Shown: positions 17,408 through 27,157, counted from the stretch's first letter. The stretch: 64,000 nucleotides of DNA from Rhodospirillum centenum SW (GCF_000016185.1 NC_011420.2:1012501-1076500), one strand, 5' to 3'. Numbers and translations: made by a program. Notes: a model not told the origin generated them from the sequence alone.

Positions 17408-17877
17408 CGGTCCTTCCAGCGCTCGCCGCGGTCGCCGCGGCTGGGCCGGTCGTTCTTGTCGATCTTGCCGTCGCCGTTGCGGTCCCAGCGGCCGAAGGCC
17501 TCGTCGTTGCGGGCGGCGTATTCCTCCTTGGTGACGATGCCGTCCTTGTTCGTGTCCAGGGCATCGAACAGGCGGCCGGCCATGGCCTCCCGGCGCTCCT
17601 CCCGCCGTTCCTCGCGGGCCTTCTCCATCAGATCGGGGAATTCCTCGCGGTTGATGCGGCCCGTCCCCTTCGGATCGAGCGCCTTGAACTGGGCCTCGCG
17701 GAACGCCTTGAACTCGTCCCGGTCGATCACGCCGTTCTTGTCGGCGTCGAAGGCCGTCATCGCGGGGCCGCCGAAGAACCCGTCGGGTCCGGGAGCGCCC
17801 GGGCCGGGGCCGGGCTGGGCCATCGCCGGCAGGGCGAGCAACGCGGTCAGGGAGGCCGACAGCAGCAGGGTCTTCAT
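17404..17877 (-). CDS. exported EF-hand calcium-binding protein
   Basis: A 157-residue protein with a signal peptide (MKTLLLSASLTALLALPAMA) and four EF-hand loops: DADKNGVIDRDE, DPKGTGRINREE, DTNKDGIVTKEE and DRNGDGKIDKND. Loops 1, 3 and 4 have the Asp/Asn positions and 12th-position acid (Asp in the last) needed for calcium; loop 2 is weaker (Pro and Gly at ligand positions). It is the first gene of an operon whose four genes overlap by 4 bp at each junction. Its location before a sigma factor suggests a periplasmic calcium- or metal-responsive input, but that is inference. Confidence 0.9.
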   Translation of the reverse strand: MKTLLLSASLTALLALPAMAQPGPGPGAPGPDGFFGGPAMTAFDADKNGVIDRDEFKAFREAQFKALDPKGTGRINREEFPDLMEKAREERREERREAMAGRLFDALDTNKDGIVTKEEYAARNDEAFGRWDRNGDGKIDKNDRPSRGDRGERWKDR

Positions 17878-18009
17878 CTCAACACCTCGTCAGGGGTTCC
17901 GGCGGGGATCCGTCCCGCCGTCATCCCTTGTACGGACGGGGCGGCGGAACCCTGCGCGGGTCCGGAAAGAGGGGCGCGGGGGGATGCGCGATCCTGTCCG
18001 GATGTGGTA

Positions 18010-18025
18010 AATCCGTTTGCGGATT
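18010..18025. promoter_or_regulatory. inverted repeat in a divergent promoter region
   Basis: AATCCG (18010-18015) and CGGATT (18020-18025) form perfect 6-bp arms with a 4-bp spacer. It lies between the start of the EF-hand/sigma operon (minus) and the unknown gene at 18074 (plus), so it could be an operator for either. No binding protein can be named. Confidence 0.35.
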
Positions 18026-18073
18026 CGTCGTAACGGGCGGTGCCGGAGGGGGCGCCGGAGGGATCGGGGGCGG

Positions 18074-18931
18074 ATGTCGTTCGTCGGGGGCGAGCAGAAG
18101 ACGCGCGGCGTGATCTATGGCCGGAGCCTGGATCAGCGTCCGTTGCCCCCCGCTGCCGAGGTCCTGCCCAACGGCATCCGGGTGCCGGACATGGACGCCG
18201 TCTCCCTGCCGCAGAAGACATGGCGGGACCAGCTCCGCCTGTTCCTCCAGGCCAGCGGCCTGATCACCGTCCCCGGCGTGGTCCGGCTGCGCTGGCAGGC
18301 GCACGATGTCATCGACTGGCTCCAGGGATCGCTGCTGGGCAAGGGGCGGGGCCGGCGGGCCAGCATCACCCATCCGCTCCAGCTCATGCCGGCCATCGAG
18401 TTCATGATGGGCACGCCCGCGGAACTGGAGGTGGAGCGGCGGATGATGCAGGCCCTGCTGGGGCGGGGGCTGATGGAATACCGCCGGCGGCTGAGCCAGG
18501 CGCGCGAGCGGCCGCTGATCTTCGCCCGGGAGGCATCGGCCTGCTTCATGGCGGGATTCAAGGAGCAGCAGCTTGTCGGCCGCATCTCCAGTCCGGCGGA
18601 GCATTTCCAGGCGGTGCAGCGGATCTACCGCAGCTACTATTTCTTCCGGGCACACTACATCTTCTCGATCATCGCGCGCGAACCGCCGGAGTCGGGCAGC
18701 AAGCTCTTCTCCAAGTTCATGCGGGTGAGCTTCTTCCTCTCCACCATCCAGGACGACGGCACCATCGCCGCCAAACCCTCCTACCGGCTGCTGCCGCCGA
18801 AGGAGCATGTGGTCTTCCTCGCCAAGCGGGATGCGGGGCTCCAGGCCAAGCTGCGGGAGGACGAACAGCTCCGGGCGGAGTTGCAGCAGGTGCTGAAGTA
18901 CTTCCGCCCCCTGCGCCAGGGTCCGCTGTGA
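18074..18931 (+). CDS. conserved-looking protein of unknown function
   Basis: A 285-residue soluble protein that I do not recognise. It has no signal peptide or membrane span. It is rich in aromatic and basic residues in the middle (QRIYRSYYFFRAHYIFSII) and has amphipathic helices at the end (KLREDEQLRAELQQVLKYF). ATG 18074 (MSFVGGEQ) is preferred over the open frame from 18017 because the upstream stretch is Arg-only low complexity. Codon use matches its neighbours, and it is 85 bp before the crotonase gene on the same strand. Confidence 0.7.
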   Translation: MSFVGGEQKTRGVIYGRSLDQRPLPPAAEVLPNGIRVPDMDAVSLPQKTWRDQLRLFLQASGLITVPGVVRLRWQAHDVIDWLQGSLLGKGRGRRASITHPLQLMPAIEFMMGTPAELEVERRMMQALLGRGLMEYRRRLSQARERPLIFAREASACFMAGFKEQQLVGRISSPAEHFQAVQRIYRSYYFFRAHYIFSIIAREPPESGSKLFSKFMRVSFFLSTIQDDGTIAAKPSYRLLPPKEHVVFLAKRDAGLQAKLREDEQLRAELQQVLKYFRPLRQGPL

Positions 18932-19016
18932 GGATTCTGCCCAGCTTTGCGTGGCGGGACCTCTGCCCGGATGCTAGACAGCGCCCCGTTCCCGCCTGCG
19001 TTTCCGGACCGGACCG

Positions 19017-19808
19017 ATGACGGATCACCCCGACCCGCTGCTGCTGCACCGTGACGGCGCCATCGCCCGGCTGGTGCTGAACCGCCCCGACAAGCACAAC
19101 GCCATCACGCTGGAGATGTGGCGGACGCTGCCCCGTCTCGTGGCGGCGGTCGAGGCCGATCCCGACATCAAGGTCGTCATCGTCTGCGGGGCCGGCGGGC
19201 GGGCTTTCTCCGCCGGAGCCGACATCTCGGAGTTCGCGGAGGTCTACGCCACCCCGGAAAGCTCGCGCGCCTACAACGAGGCGGTGCGGGCCGGATTCCA
19301 CGCTGTCGAGCGGCTGTCCCGTCCGGTCCTTGCCAGCATCGGCGGCATCTGCGTCGGCGGCGGCTGCGGTCTGGCGCTGGCCTGCGACCTGCGCTTTGCC
19401 GCCGAAGGGTCCCGCTTCGGGATCACGCCGGCGAAGCTGGGGCTGGTCTACGGCTATGCCGACACCCGCCGGCTGGTGGAGACGGTGGGACCGGCCCGGG
19501 CCAAGGACATCCTGTTTTCCGGCCGGCTGGTGGAGGCGGAGGAGGCGCTGCGCATCGGGCTGGTGGACCGCGTCGTGCCCGTGGACCGGCTGGAGGCGGA
19601 GACGCTGGCCTATGTCGCGGAGCTGTGCGAGCGCTCGCAGTACACGATCCGGGCCAGCAAGCGCATGGTGCAGGACATCATGGACGGCTTCGACACCGAG
19701 ACGCCGGACTCCCGCGCCCTGTTCGCGGCCGGCTTCGAGGGGCCGGACTTCCGGGAGGGCTACGGCGCCTTCGTCGCCAAGCGCCGTCCCCGCTTCACCT
19801 GGGGTTGA
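19017..19808 (+). CDS. enoyl-CoA hydratase/isomerase-family (crotonase) protein
   Basis: A 263-residue crotonase fold: NRPDKHNAIT, the oxyanion-hole segment GRAFSAGADISEF, GGICVGGGCGLALACDLRFAAE, ITPAKLGLVYGYADTRRL and FSGRLVEAEEALRIGLVD. The two glutamates used by classical hydratases are absent: the residue after GGGC is Gly, and the second position lies in TPAKLG, without Glu. The TP-x-x-LG-x-x-Y pattern is closer to decarboxylase-like or uncharacterised crotonases. The substrate is presumably an acyl-CoA; the reaction is uncertain. Confidence 0.85.
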   Translation: MTDHPDPLLLHRDGAIARLVLNRPDKHNAITLEMWRTLPRLVAAVEADPDIKVVIVCGAGGRAFSAGADISEFAEVYATPESSRAYNEAVRAGFHAVERLSRPVLASIGGICVGGGCGLALACDLRFAAEGSRFGITPAKLGLVYGYADTRRLVETVGPARAKDILFSGRLVEAEEALRIGLVDRVVPVDRLEAETLAYVAELCERSQYTIRASKRMVQDIMDGFDTETPDSRALFAAGFEGPDFREGYGAFVAKRRPRFTWG

Positions 19809-19936
19809 GACGGTCGCGCAGTCGCCACCGTTCCGCTTGCGCCGCGGATCGCGGAGCCGCAGACTGTTCCTGCCGGAACGAGGGCGAAAGCGATGGCATC
19901 CGGGACCAGGGCGGTGGCAGCGGCGATGGAGACGGC

Positions 19937-20767
19937 ATGAACTCCGACGTGCCCGGGACGGACGGAAGCTGGCTCTACTACGACAGTGACTATCCCGCGC
20001 CGGAGGAGATCGGTGACGACCCGGCACTGCGGGCCATGGTCGCGCGCCAGGGCGTCCTGCACGATGCCGCCTTCTACCGGGCGCTGGCCGAACGCAGCCC
20101 GGGGCCGGTGCTGGAACTGGGCTGCGGCAGCGGCCGCATCACCCGGTCGCTTGCCGCATACGCGCCCGTGACGGCGGTGGACATCGCCGCCCCCATGCTG
20201 GACCGGCTGCGCGCCCGCCTGGAGCGGGAGCCGGAGGCGGTGCGGGCGCGCGTCACGCCCGTCCGGGCCGATGCCGCCACCCTGGATCTGCCGCGCAAGG
20301 ACCACACCCTGGTGGTCTGGGCCTTCAACGGCCTCAACCTCGTGCCGGATGCGGGGCGGCAACTCTCCGCCCTGGTCGCGGCGGTCCGCCATCTCGCTCC
20401 GGGGGGGCGGCTGGCGCTGGACGTCGTCAACCCGCTGGTGATGCCCCTGAACGGGCAGGCGGTGCCCGAAGTCTCCTTCACCCGCACCCGCCGCGACACC
20501 GGCAATCCCTACAGCAAGATCGCCCTGGTCGATCCGATGGATGCGGCCCAGGTGCAGCGCATCCATGGCTGGTACGATGAGGTGCTGCCCGACGCCAGCG
20601 TGCGCCGGGTCCCCTATGGCTTCGACTGGCGGCTGGTCTTCCGCTTCGAGCTGGGCCTGATGCTCTCGCTGGCCGGCCTGAGGCTGGAGCTGGTCGCGGG
20701 CGGCTTCCGGGGCGAGCCGTTCGAGCCGCACAGCCCGAAGATCGTCATGGTGGCGGTCAGAGGTTGA
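19937..20767 (+). CDS. class I SAM-dependent methyltransferase
   Basis: A 276-residue protein with the SAM-binding motif VLELGCGSGRIT, the acidic end of strand 2 in VTAVDIAAPMLDRL, and VRADAATLDL. The C-terminal half (FTRTRRDTGNPYSKI, VRRVPYGFDWRLVF) is typical of small-molecule methyltransferases; the acceptor is unknown. ATG 19937 has GGAG five bases upstream. A 15-codon open frame (19893-19940) ends over this start as ATGA and might couple translation. Confidence 0.85.
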   Translation: MNSDVPGTDGSWLYYDSDYPAPEEIGDDPALRAMVARQGVLHDAAFYRALAERSPGPVLELGCGSGRITRSLAAYAPVTAVDIAAPMLDRLRARLEREPEAVRARVTPVRADAATLDLPRKDHTLVVWAFNGLNLVPDAGRQLSALVAAVRHLAPGGRLALDVVNPLVMPLNGQAVPEVSFTRTRRDTGNPYSKIALVDPMDAAQVQRIHGWYDEVLPDASVRRVPYGFDWRLVFRFELGLMLSLAGLRLELVAGGFRGEPFEPHSPKIVMVAVRG

Positions 20768-20882
20768 AGAAGCCGGGCGGCTTGCTGCCGCGCCCGGAAG
20801 ATTCCCCGATCGCGCCCTGGATTCGCCGGCGCCGTCGGCTCAGCTTCGGATCGGGTCGTTTCCGTCTCACCGGAGTTCCGCC

Positions 20883-21080
20883 TTGAGAATCCGTGCCGCC
20901 CTGTCGCTGGCCGCCCTGGTCGTCCTGGCCGCCTGCGCCAGCCCCTGCGACCGCGTCCGCGACGACATGCGCCAGCTCAATGCCGATACCGTCCGCGATC
21001 CGGCGATGCTCACGGACGGGCGTTATCTCAAGCGCTTCCAGGACCTGACGGCCGAGGGGATCGAGCACAGTTGCTTCTGA
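20883..21080 (+). CDS. small lipoprotein of unknown function
   Basis: A 65-residue protein starting at TTG 20883, with GGAG at 20872-20875. It has a short basic start, a hydrophobic core and the lipobox LAAC at about residues 15-18, so it should be lipidated and exported. The mature part is about 47 residues with two further cysteines (PCDRVRDD and the C-terminal HSCF), which could form a disulphide. No family recognised. Confidence 0.65.
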   Translation: MRIRAALSLAALVVLAACASPCDRVRDDMRQLNADTVRDPAMLTDGRYLKRFQDLTAEGIEHSCF

Positions 21081-21237
21081 CCGGGCGCTCCCGCCGCGTG
21101 GCTTCGGCGGCGGTCGCGTCCGGACGGATGGGACCGGCCGCATCGGATGAGCATGGCCGTCCCGAACCGCAGTTGCGTCGCGCCACGGCAGCGTCAACTC
21201 TGTTAGCAGGCCCACCGCGCTGTTCCGGACCCTGCCC

Positions 21238-22419
21238 TTGAGCGAGCCAGCCCCCGCCTCCCGCCTGTCCTCCTTCCGGGACTGGCTGCTGCACGCCGGC
21301 ACCGATCCCTGCGACCTGGATGCGCTGCTGCCCCGGATCTGCTCGCGGCTGTGCGGGCTGGGGCTGCCGCTGGACCGGGTCTCCCTGAACCTGGAGATGC
21401 TGCATCCCGAGATCGGCGGGCATGGCCGCGTCTGGCTCAGCGAGGGAGGGGGGCGGGTCAGCCTGTACCGCGCCCCGCGGGGTCTGGAGATGAGCGAGGA
21501 CTATCTCGCCAGCCCTGTCCGCATCGTGGATGAGACGGACCGCCCGTTCCGGCAGCATCTGGAGACGGGGGACGCCGGCATGCCGCTGTTGCGGCGCCTG
21601 CGCAAGGAGGGCTTCACCGATTATTTCATCGCCCCCTTTCCGTTCCAGGAGAGGGAGCGGACGGCCGCCATGTCCTTCGCCACCACCCGGCCGGGCGGGT
21701 TCACCCCGGCCGATCTGGCGGACCTGGAGACGGTTGCGCGGATGCTCTGTCCCCATGTCGAGGCCCGCGTGGTGGCGGAGATCGCCCGCGACCTGATGAC
21801 GACCTATCTCGGCCGTGGTCCCGGCGAGCGGGTGTTCCGCGGCCAGATCCGGCGGGGCGACTGCACCAGCATCTTTGCCGCCATCTGCTTCTGCGATCTG
21901 AGGGGATTCACCGCCTTCACCCAGGAGAACGCCTCCGACCGGGTGATCCAGCGCCTGAACTGCTGGTTCGACCTGGCCGTGGAGGCGGTGGAGGGGCAGG
22001 GCGGCGAGGTGCTGAAGTTCATGGGCGACGGGCTTCTGGCCATCTTCCCGGCGGAGGAGCTGAACCCGCGGGAAGCCTGCCATCGGGCGCTGGAGGCGGC
22101 GGACCGGCTGTCGCGCGGGGTGGACGGGTTCAACGCCGCTCCGCCCGACGGCATGCCCCCGCTCGATTACGGCCTGTCGCTGCATCTCGGCTATGTCGCC
22201 TTCGGCAACATCGGCGGCCCGCGGCGGCTGGATTTCACGGTGGTCGGGCCGGCGGTCAACCTCGCCAGCCGCCTGCTGGACGTGGCGAAGGGGGTGGAGC
22301 GCCGGGTCGTCGTCTCCGCCGAGTTCGCCGGCTGTTCCGGCCGCAACGACCTGCACGATCTGGGCAGCCACGCCCTGCGCGGGCTCGACCGGCCGGTCAG
22401 CGTGTACGGGCTGCCATGA
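21238..22419 (+). CDS. class III adenylate cyclase with N-terminal sensory region
   Basis: A 393-residue protein; TTG 21238 is the likely start. About 200 N-terminal residues resemble a GAF-like sensor but are not confidently assignable. The catalytic domain has both metal aspartates ([12 protein letters not shown] and [10 protein letters not shown]). The purine-specifying Lys in EVLKFMGDG and Asp in RLDFTVVG indicate ATP, and the transition-state Asn/Arg pair is in VNLASRL. It should therefore make cAMP. It is soluble and stands alone 77 bp upstream of gltX. Confidence 0.88.
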
Positions 22420-22495
22420 CCGCGGCGGGCCGGCGGAGTTGGCGTCGCCGCCCCTGCGTGCTATCGGTCGCCGCCCCTTCGACCCGAGCCGTCCC

Positions 22496-23851
22496 ATGAC
22501 CGTCGCCGTCCGCTTCGCCCCCAGCCCGACCGGGCTCCTGCACATCGGCAACCTGCGCGCCGCCCTGACGAACTGGCTGTTCGCGCGCAAGGCCGGGGGC
22601 AGCTTCCTCTTCCGCCTGGACGACACCGACGAGGAACGCTCCACGCCCGAATTCGCCGCCGCCATCGAAGAGGATCTGCGCTGGCTCGGCCTGGACTGGG
22701 ACCGCTTCGCGCGGGAGAGCGACCGCTATGGCCGCTACGATGCGGCGGTCGCGGCCCTGAAGCGGGCGGGCCGGCTCTATCCCTGCTACGAGACGGCGGA
22801 GGAACTGGCGCTGAAGCGCGCGGCCCTGCTGTCCCAGGGGCGGCCGCCGATCTACGACCGCGCCGCCCTGAGGCTGGGCGACGCCGACCGCGCCCGGCTG
22901 GAGGCGGAGGGCCGCCGGCCGCATTGGCGCTTCCGGCTGGAGCCGGGGGAGATCGTCTGGGACGACCTGATCCAGGGGCACAAGAGCTTCCAGGCAGCCG
23001 ACCTGTCCGACCCGGTGCTGATCCGGGAGGACGGCCGGCCGCTCTACACCCTGACCTCCGTCGTGGACGATCAGGACTTCGCCATCACCCACATCATCCG
23101 CGGCGAGGACCATGTCACCAACACGGCCGTGCAGGTCCAGCTCTTCCAGGCGCTGGCCGAGGCGGAAGGGCAGGGTGGCGTGCCGGTCTTTGCGCACTTC
23201 CCCCTGATCGCCGGGGCGGAAGGCGAGGGGCTGTCGAAGCGGCTGGGCTCCTTCAGCCTGCGCTCGCTGCGGGAGCAGGGGGTGGAGCCGCTGGCGCTCT
23301 GCTCCTACATGGCGAAGCTCGGCACCTCCGACGCCATCGAGGCGCGGCTCTCGCTGGCCGAGCTGGCGGCGGAATTCGACCTCGCCAGGATGGGCCGCGG
23401 CACGCCCCGCTTCGATCCGGAGGAGCTGGCCCGGCTGAACGCGCAGGTGCTGCACGCCCAGCCCTTCGCGGCGGTGCAGGAGCGGCTGCGGGCGCTGGGC
23501 CTGGACGGTGCCGACGACGCCTTCTGGCTGGCCGTGCGGCCGAACCTGACCCGGCTTGCCGATGCCCTGGACTGGTGGCAGGTGGCGCACGCGCCGCTGA
23601 CCCCGGTGATCGGGGATACGGCCTTCGCCGCCGCCGCGGCGGAGCTGCTGCCGTCGGAACCGTGGGGACCGGAGACCTGGGGCGCCTGGACCGCCGCCGT
23701 CAAGGAGCGCACGGGGGCGAAGGGCAAGGCGCTGTTCCTGCCGCTGCGGCTGGCGCTGACCGCGCGCGAGCATGGACCGGAGCTGAAAACGCTGTTACCA
23801 CTCATCGGCCGGGAGCGGGCGCTGAAGCGCCTGTCCGGCCGGACCGCCTGA
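22496..23851 (+). CDS. gltX: glutamyl-tRNA synthetase
   Basis: Charges tRNA with glutamate. The 451-residue class I synthetase has [19 protein letters not shown] (HIGH variant HIGN), [11 protein letters not shown] and the KMSKS-type loop [11 protein letters not shown]. Its length and short C-terminus resemble the second-type GluRS common in alphaproteobacteria, which often carry two copies and whose copies can differ in tRNA(Glu)/tRNA(Gln) preference. ATG 22496 begins the conserved [12 protein letters not shown]; the open frame upstream is overlap with the cyclase gene in another frame. Confidence 0.94.
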
Positions 23852-24046
23852 GGGCGGTTCCTCCCGTTTTCCATCGGCAGCCGACCACGATGACCGTCTT
23901 CACGCCAGCAGATCCGGCCGCGACCCGTGCGGCCCGTTCCGGGGAGGGCCGGGGGGCCGGCCCCTGTCGCTGTCCGCACGGCTGAGCCTTTTCCCCTTCA
24001 CCAGGCCCGCCTCACTCCAGGCCCGCGACGTCCGGAATTCCCTGCC

Positions 24047-25417
24047 ATGGCGCTGACGCTCTACAACACGCTGACCCGGTCCGAGGAAGCGTTCACCCCG
24101 ATCGACCCGTCGAACGTCCGCCTCTATGTCTGCGGTCCGACGGTCTACGACTATGCCCATGTCGGCAACGCCCGCACCTTCAGCGCCTTCGACCTGCTGG
24201 CCCGGCTGCTGAAGCACCTCTATCCGCGCGTCACCTACGCGCGGAACATCACCGACGTGGACGACAAGATCATCGACCGCTCGCAGCGGTCGGGCGAGCC
24301 GATCGACGGCGTCACCGCCCGGACCACGGCCCAGTTCCATGCCGACATGGACGCGCTGGGCCTGCTGCGCCCGGACATCGAGCCGCGGGCGACGACGCAC
24401 ATCCCGCAGATGATCGCCATGATCGGGCGGCTGGTGGAGCAGGGCTTCGCCTATGCGGCGGAAGGGCATGTGCTGTTCCATGTGCCGGCCATGCCCGACT
24501 ACGGTCGGCTGTCCCGCCGCAGCCAGGACGAGCTGATCGCCGGCGCGCGGGTGGAGGTGGCGCCCTACAAGCGCAGCCCGGCGGATTTCGTGCTGTGGAA
24601 GCCGGCGAAGCCGGGCGAGCCCGGCTGGGACAGCCCCTGGGGCACCGGCCGGCCGGGCTGGCACATCGAATGCAGTGCGATGACGGCCGCGCATCTGGGC
24701 GCGGTGTTCGACATCCACGGCGGCGGGCTGGACCTGATCTTCCCGCACCATGAGAACGAGATCGCGCAGAGCCGCTGCGCCCACGGCACGGCCGTGATGG
24801 CGAATGTCTGGATGCATTCCGGCTTCCTGACCATCGCCGGCGACAAGATGTCGAAGTCGCTGGGCAACTTCTACACGGTGCGCGAGCTGTTGGACGAGTT
24901 TCCCGGTGAGGCGATCCGGCTGGCGCTGCTGTCCGCCCACTACCGTCAGCCGTTGGACTTCACCAAGGAGAAGATCGCCCAGGCGAAGCAGGCCCTGGAC
25001 CGCTGGTACGGCGTGCTGCGCGGGCTGGAGGAGGTGCGGGCCGCCGAGGTGCCGTTCGACGTGCTGGCGGCGCTGGAGGACGATCTGAACACCCCCCTGG
25101 CGATCAGCCACCTGCACGAGCTGGCCACCGCCTTCCACAAGGCGGACGCGGCGGCGCGGCCTGGACTGGCGGGGCGGCTGAAGGCCGCGGCGGGGCTCCT
25201 CGGCTTCCTGCGTCAGGACCCCGACGCTTGGTTCCGCGGCACGCCCAAGGGAACCGATGGCCTGGACGAGGCGGCGATCGAGGCGGCCATCCAGGCCCGC
25301 AAGGAAGCCCGCAAGGCGAAGGACTTCGCCGAGGCCGACCGCATCCGGGCCGCGCTGCTGGAGCAGGGCATCGTGCTGGAGGACGGTCCCCAGGGCACGA
25401 GCTGGAAGCGGGCCTGA
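24047..25417 (+). CDS. cysS: cysteinyl-tRNA synthetase
   Basis: A 456-residue class I synthetase: YVCGPTVYDYAHVGNAR (zinc cysteine and HIGH variant HVGN), NITDVDDKII, GWHIECSAM and HHENEIAQS (further zinc ligands), and KMSKSLGNF. The C-terminal helical domain ends with KEARKAKDFAEADRIRAALLE and the EDGPQGTSWK finish typical of CysRS. ATG 24047 begins the conserved LTLYNTLTR. It is followed by a very strong hairpin before cimA. Confidence 0.95.
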   Translation: MALTLYNTLTRSEEAFTPIDPSNVRLYVCGPTVYDYAHVGNARTFSAFDLLARLLKHLYPRVTYARNITDVDDKIIDRSQRSGEPIDGVTARTTAQFHADMDALGLLRPDIEPRATTHIPQMIAMIGRLVEQGFAYAAEGHVLFHVPAMPDYGRLSRRSQDELIAGARVEVAPYKRSPADFVLWKPAKPGEPGWDSPWGTGRPGWHIECSAMTAAHLGAVFDIHGGGLDLIFPHHENEIAQSRCAHGTAVMANVWMHSGFLTIAGDKMSKSLGNFYTVRELLDEFPGEAIRLALLSAHYRQPLDFTKEKIAQAKQALDRWYGVLRGLEEVRAAEVPFDVLAALEDDLNTPLAISHLHELATAFHKADAAARPGLAGRLKAAAGLLGFLRQDPDAWFRGTPKGTDGLDEAAIEAAIQARKEARKAKDFAEADRIRAALLEQGIVLEDGPQGTSWKRA

Positions 25418-25423
25418 CCTTCC

Positions 25424-25471
25424 GCGTCTCCCGGGACCGGGCGGCAGAAGCCCGTTGATCCCGGGAGACGC
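25424..25471 (+). terminator. long perfect-arm hairpin between cysS and cimA
   Basis: 13-bp perfect arms (25424-25436 and 25459-25471). The loop contains a second small stem, CGGGC (25438-25442) with GCCCG (25450-25454), so nearly the whole 48 nt can fold. It begins 7 bp after the cysS stop codon, and TT follows the right arm. Likely a terminator or processing site. Confidence 0.65.
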
Positions 25472-25513
25472 TTCCGGCATTCTCGCAATTCCGTTGCGCC
25501 TGGATTGCCGGTA

Positions 25514-27157
25514 ATGAACGAAACGAACCGCGTCTATCTCTATGACACGACACTGCGCGACGGCGCGCAGACGTCCGGGGTGGATTTCGGCGTCGCGGAC
25601 AAGATCGCCATCGCGCGCGAGCTGGATGCGCTGGGCATCGACTATGTGGAGGGCGGCTGGCCCGGCGCGAATCCGACGGACGACGCCTTCTTCGCCGCTC
25701 CGCCGGCGCTGGCCCGCGCCACCTTCACCGCCTTCGGCATGACCCGCCGGCCGGGCCGCAGCGCCGCCAACGACGGCGGGCTGGCGGCGCTGCTGAACAG
25801 CGGGGCGCCGGCCGTCTGCATCGTCGGCAAGAGCTGGGACTTCCATGTGGACGTGGCGCTCGGCATCTCGCGGACGGAGAACCTGGAGCTGATCCGCGAC
25901 AGCGTCGCCGCCATCGTCGCCCGCGGGCGGGAGGCGCTGTTCGATGCCGAGCACTTCTTCGACGGCTACAGGCGCAATCCGGAGTTCGCGCTCTCCTGCG
26001 TCCAGGCCGCGCATGAGGCCGGGGCACGCTGGATCGTGCTGTGCGACACCAACGGCGGCACCCTGCCGCACGAGATCGAGCGCATCGTGGCGGAGGTGGC
26101 GCGCAGCATCCCCGGCGGACGGCTGGGCATCCATTGCCACAACGACACGGAGAACGCCGTCGCCAACAGTCTGGCGGCGGTGCGCGCCGGCGCGCGCATG
26201 ATCCAGGGCACGCTGAACGGGCTGGGGGAACGCTGCGGCAACGCCAACCTCGTCTCCTTGCTGCCGACGCTGATGCTGAAGCTGGGCTATGAGACCGGCG
26301 TGGCGCGGGCGGACCTGAAGCGGCTGGTCCATGTCAGCCGCATGCTGGACGAGCGCATGAACCGCGCCCCCAACCGCCACGCGCCCTATGTCGGCGAATC
26401 CGCCTTCGCCCACAAGGGCGGGCTGCATGTCTCGGCCGTGGAGAAGGACCCGGCCTGCTACGAGCACATCGACCCCGACCTCGTGGGCAACCGCCGGCAC
26501 ATCCTCGTCTCCGATCAGGCGGGGCGGTCGAACGTGCTGGCCCGGCTGCGCGAGGTCGGGCTGGAGGTCGATCCCGGCGATGGCCGCATCGGCCAGCTTG
26601 TCGAGGCGGTGAAGCGGCGGGAGTACGAGGGCTATGCCTATGACGGGGCGGAGGCCAGCTTCGAGCTGCTGGCCCGGCGCGCGCTGGGGCAGGTGCCGGA
26701 CTTTTTCCGGCTGGTCAGTTTCCGGGTACTGGACGAACGGCGCTGGAACGCGCGGAACGAGCTGGTGACGCTGTCCGAGGCGACGGTGAAGGTGGAGGTG
26801 CCGCCCTTCGCCCAGGTCGGAACCGCGCCCGGCCAGCCGGTCATGACGGTGGCCGAGGGCAACGGCCCGGTGAACGCGCTGGACCAGGCCCTGCGCAAGG
26901 CGCTGCGCGACGTCTACCCGCAGCTCGAAGGCATGCGGCTGGTGGACTACAAGGTCCGCATCCTGACCCCGAACGACGGCACCAAGGCCGTGACCCGCGT
27001 CATGATCGAGACGCAGGACCGAAGCGGCGACCGCTGGTCCACGGTCGGCGTCTCCGCCAACATCATCGACGCCTCCTTCAATGCCCTGTTCGACAGCATC
27101 ACCTATTGCCTTTACCGCTCGGGCGCGGGTAGGGAGGCGCACGCCCCCGCGGCGTGA
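25514..27157 (+). CDS. cimA: citramalate synthase (2-isopropylmalate synthase family)
   Basis: Condenses pyruvate with acetyl-CoA to (R)-citramalate, feeding isoleucine synthesis without threonine. The 547-residue product has the HMGL-like TIM barrel starting [32 protein letters not shown], the metal site [13 protein letters not shown] and [14 protein letters not shown]. The [18 protein letters not shown] region and a LeuA-type dimerisation/allosteric domain follow. The residues after TTLRDG and the GWPGANP signature fit the CimA/LeuA_2 subgroup rather than classical LeuA. ATG 25514 is preferred to TTG 25505. Confidence 0.9.
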   Translation: MNETNRVYLYDTTLRDGAQTSGVDFGVADKIAIARELDALGIDYVEGGWPGANPTDDAFFAAPPALARATFTAFGMTRRPGRSAANDGGLAALLNSGAPAVCIVGKSWDFHVDVALGISRTENLELIRDSVAAIVARGREALFDAEHFFDGYRRNPEFALSCVQAAHEAGARWIVLCDTNGGTLPHEIERIVAEVARSIPGGRLGIHCHNDTENAVANSLAAVRAGARMIQGTLNGLGERCGNANLVSLLPTLMLKLGYETGVARADLKRLVHVSRMLDERMNRAPNRHAPYVGESAFAHKGGLHVSAVEKDPACYEHIDPDLVGNRRHILVSDQAGRSNVLARLREVGLEVDPGDGRIGQLVEAVKRREYEGYAYDGAEASFELLARRALGQVPDFFRLVSFRVLDERRWNARNELVTLSEATVKVEVPPFAQVGTAPGQPVMTVAEGNGPVNALDQALRKALRDVYPQLEGMRLVDYKVRILTPNDGTKAVTRVMIETQDRSGDRWSTVGVSANIIDASFNALFDSITYCLYRSGAGREAHAPAA

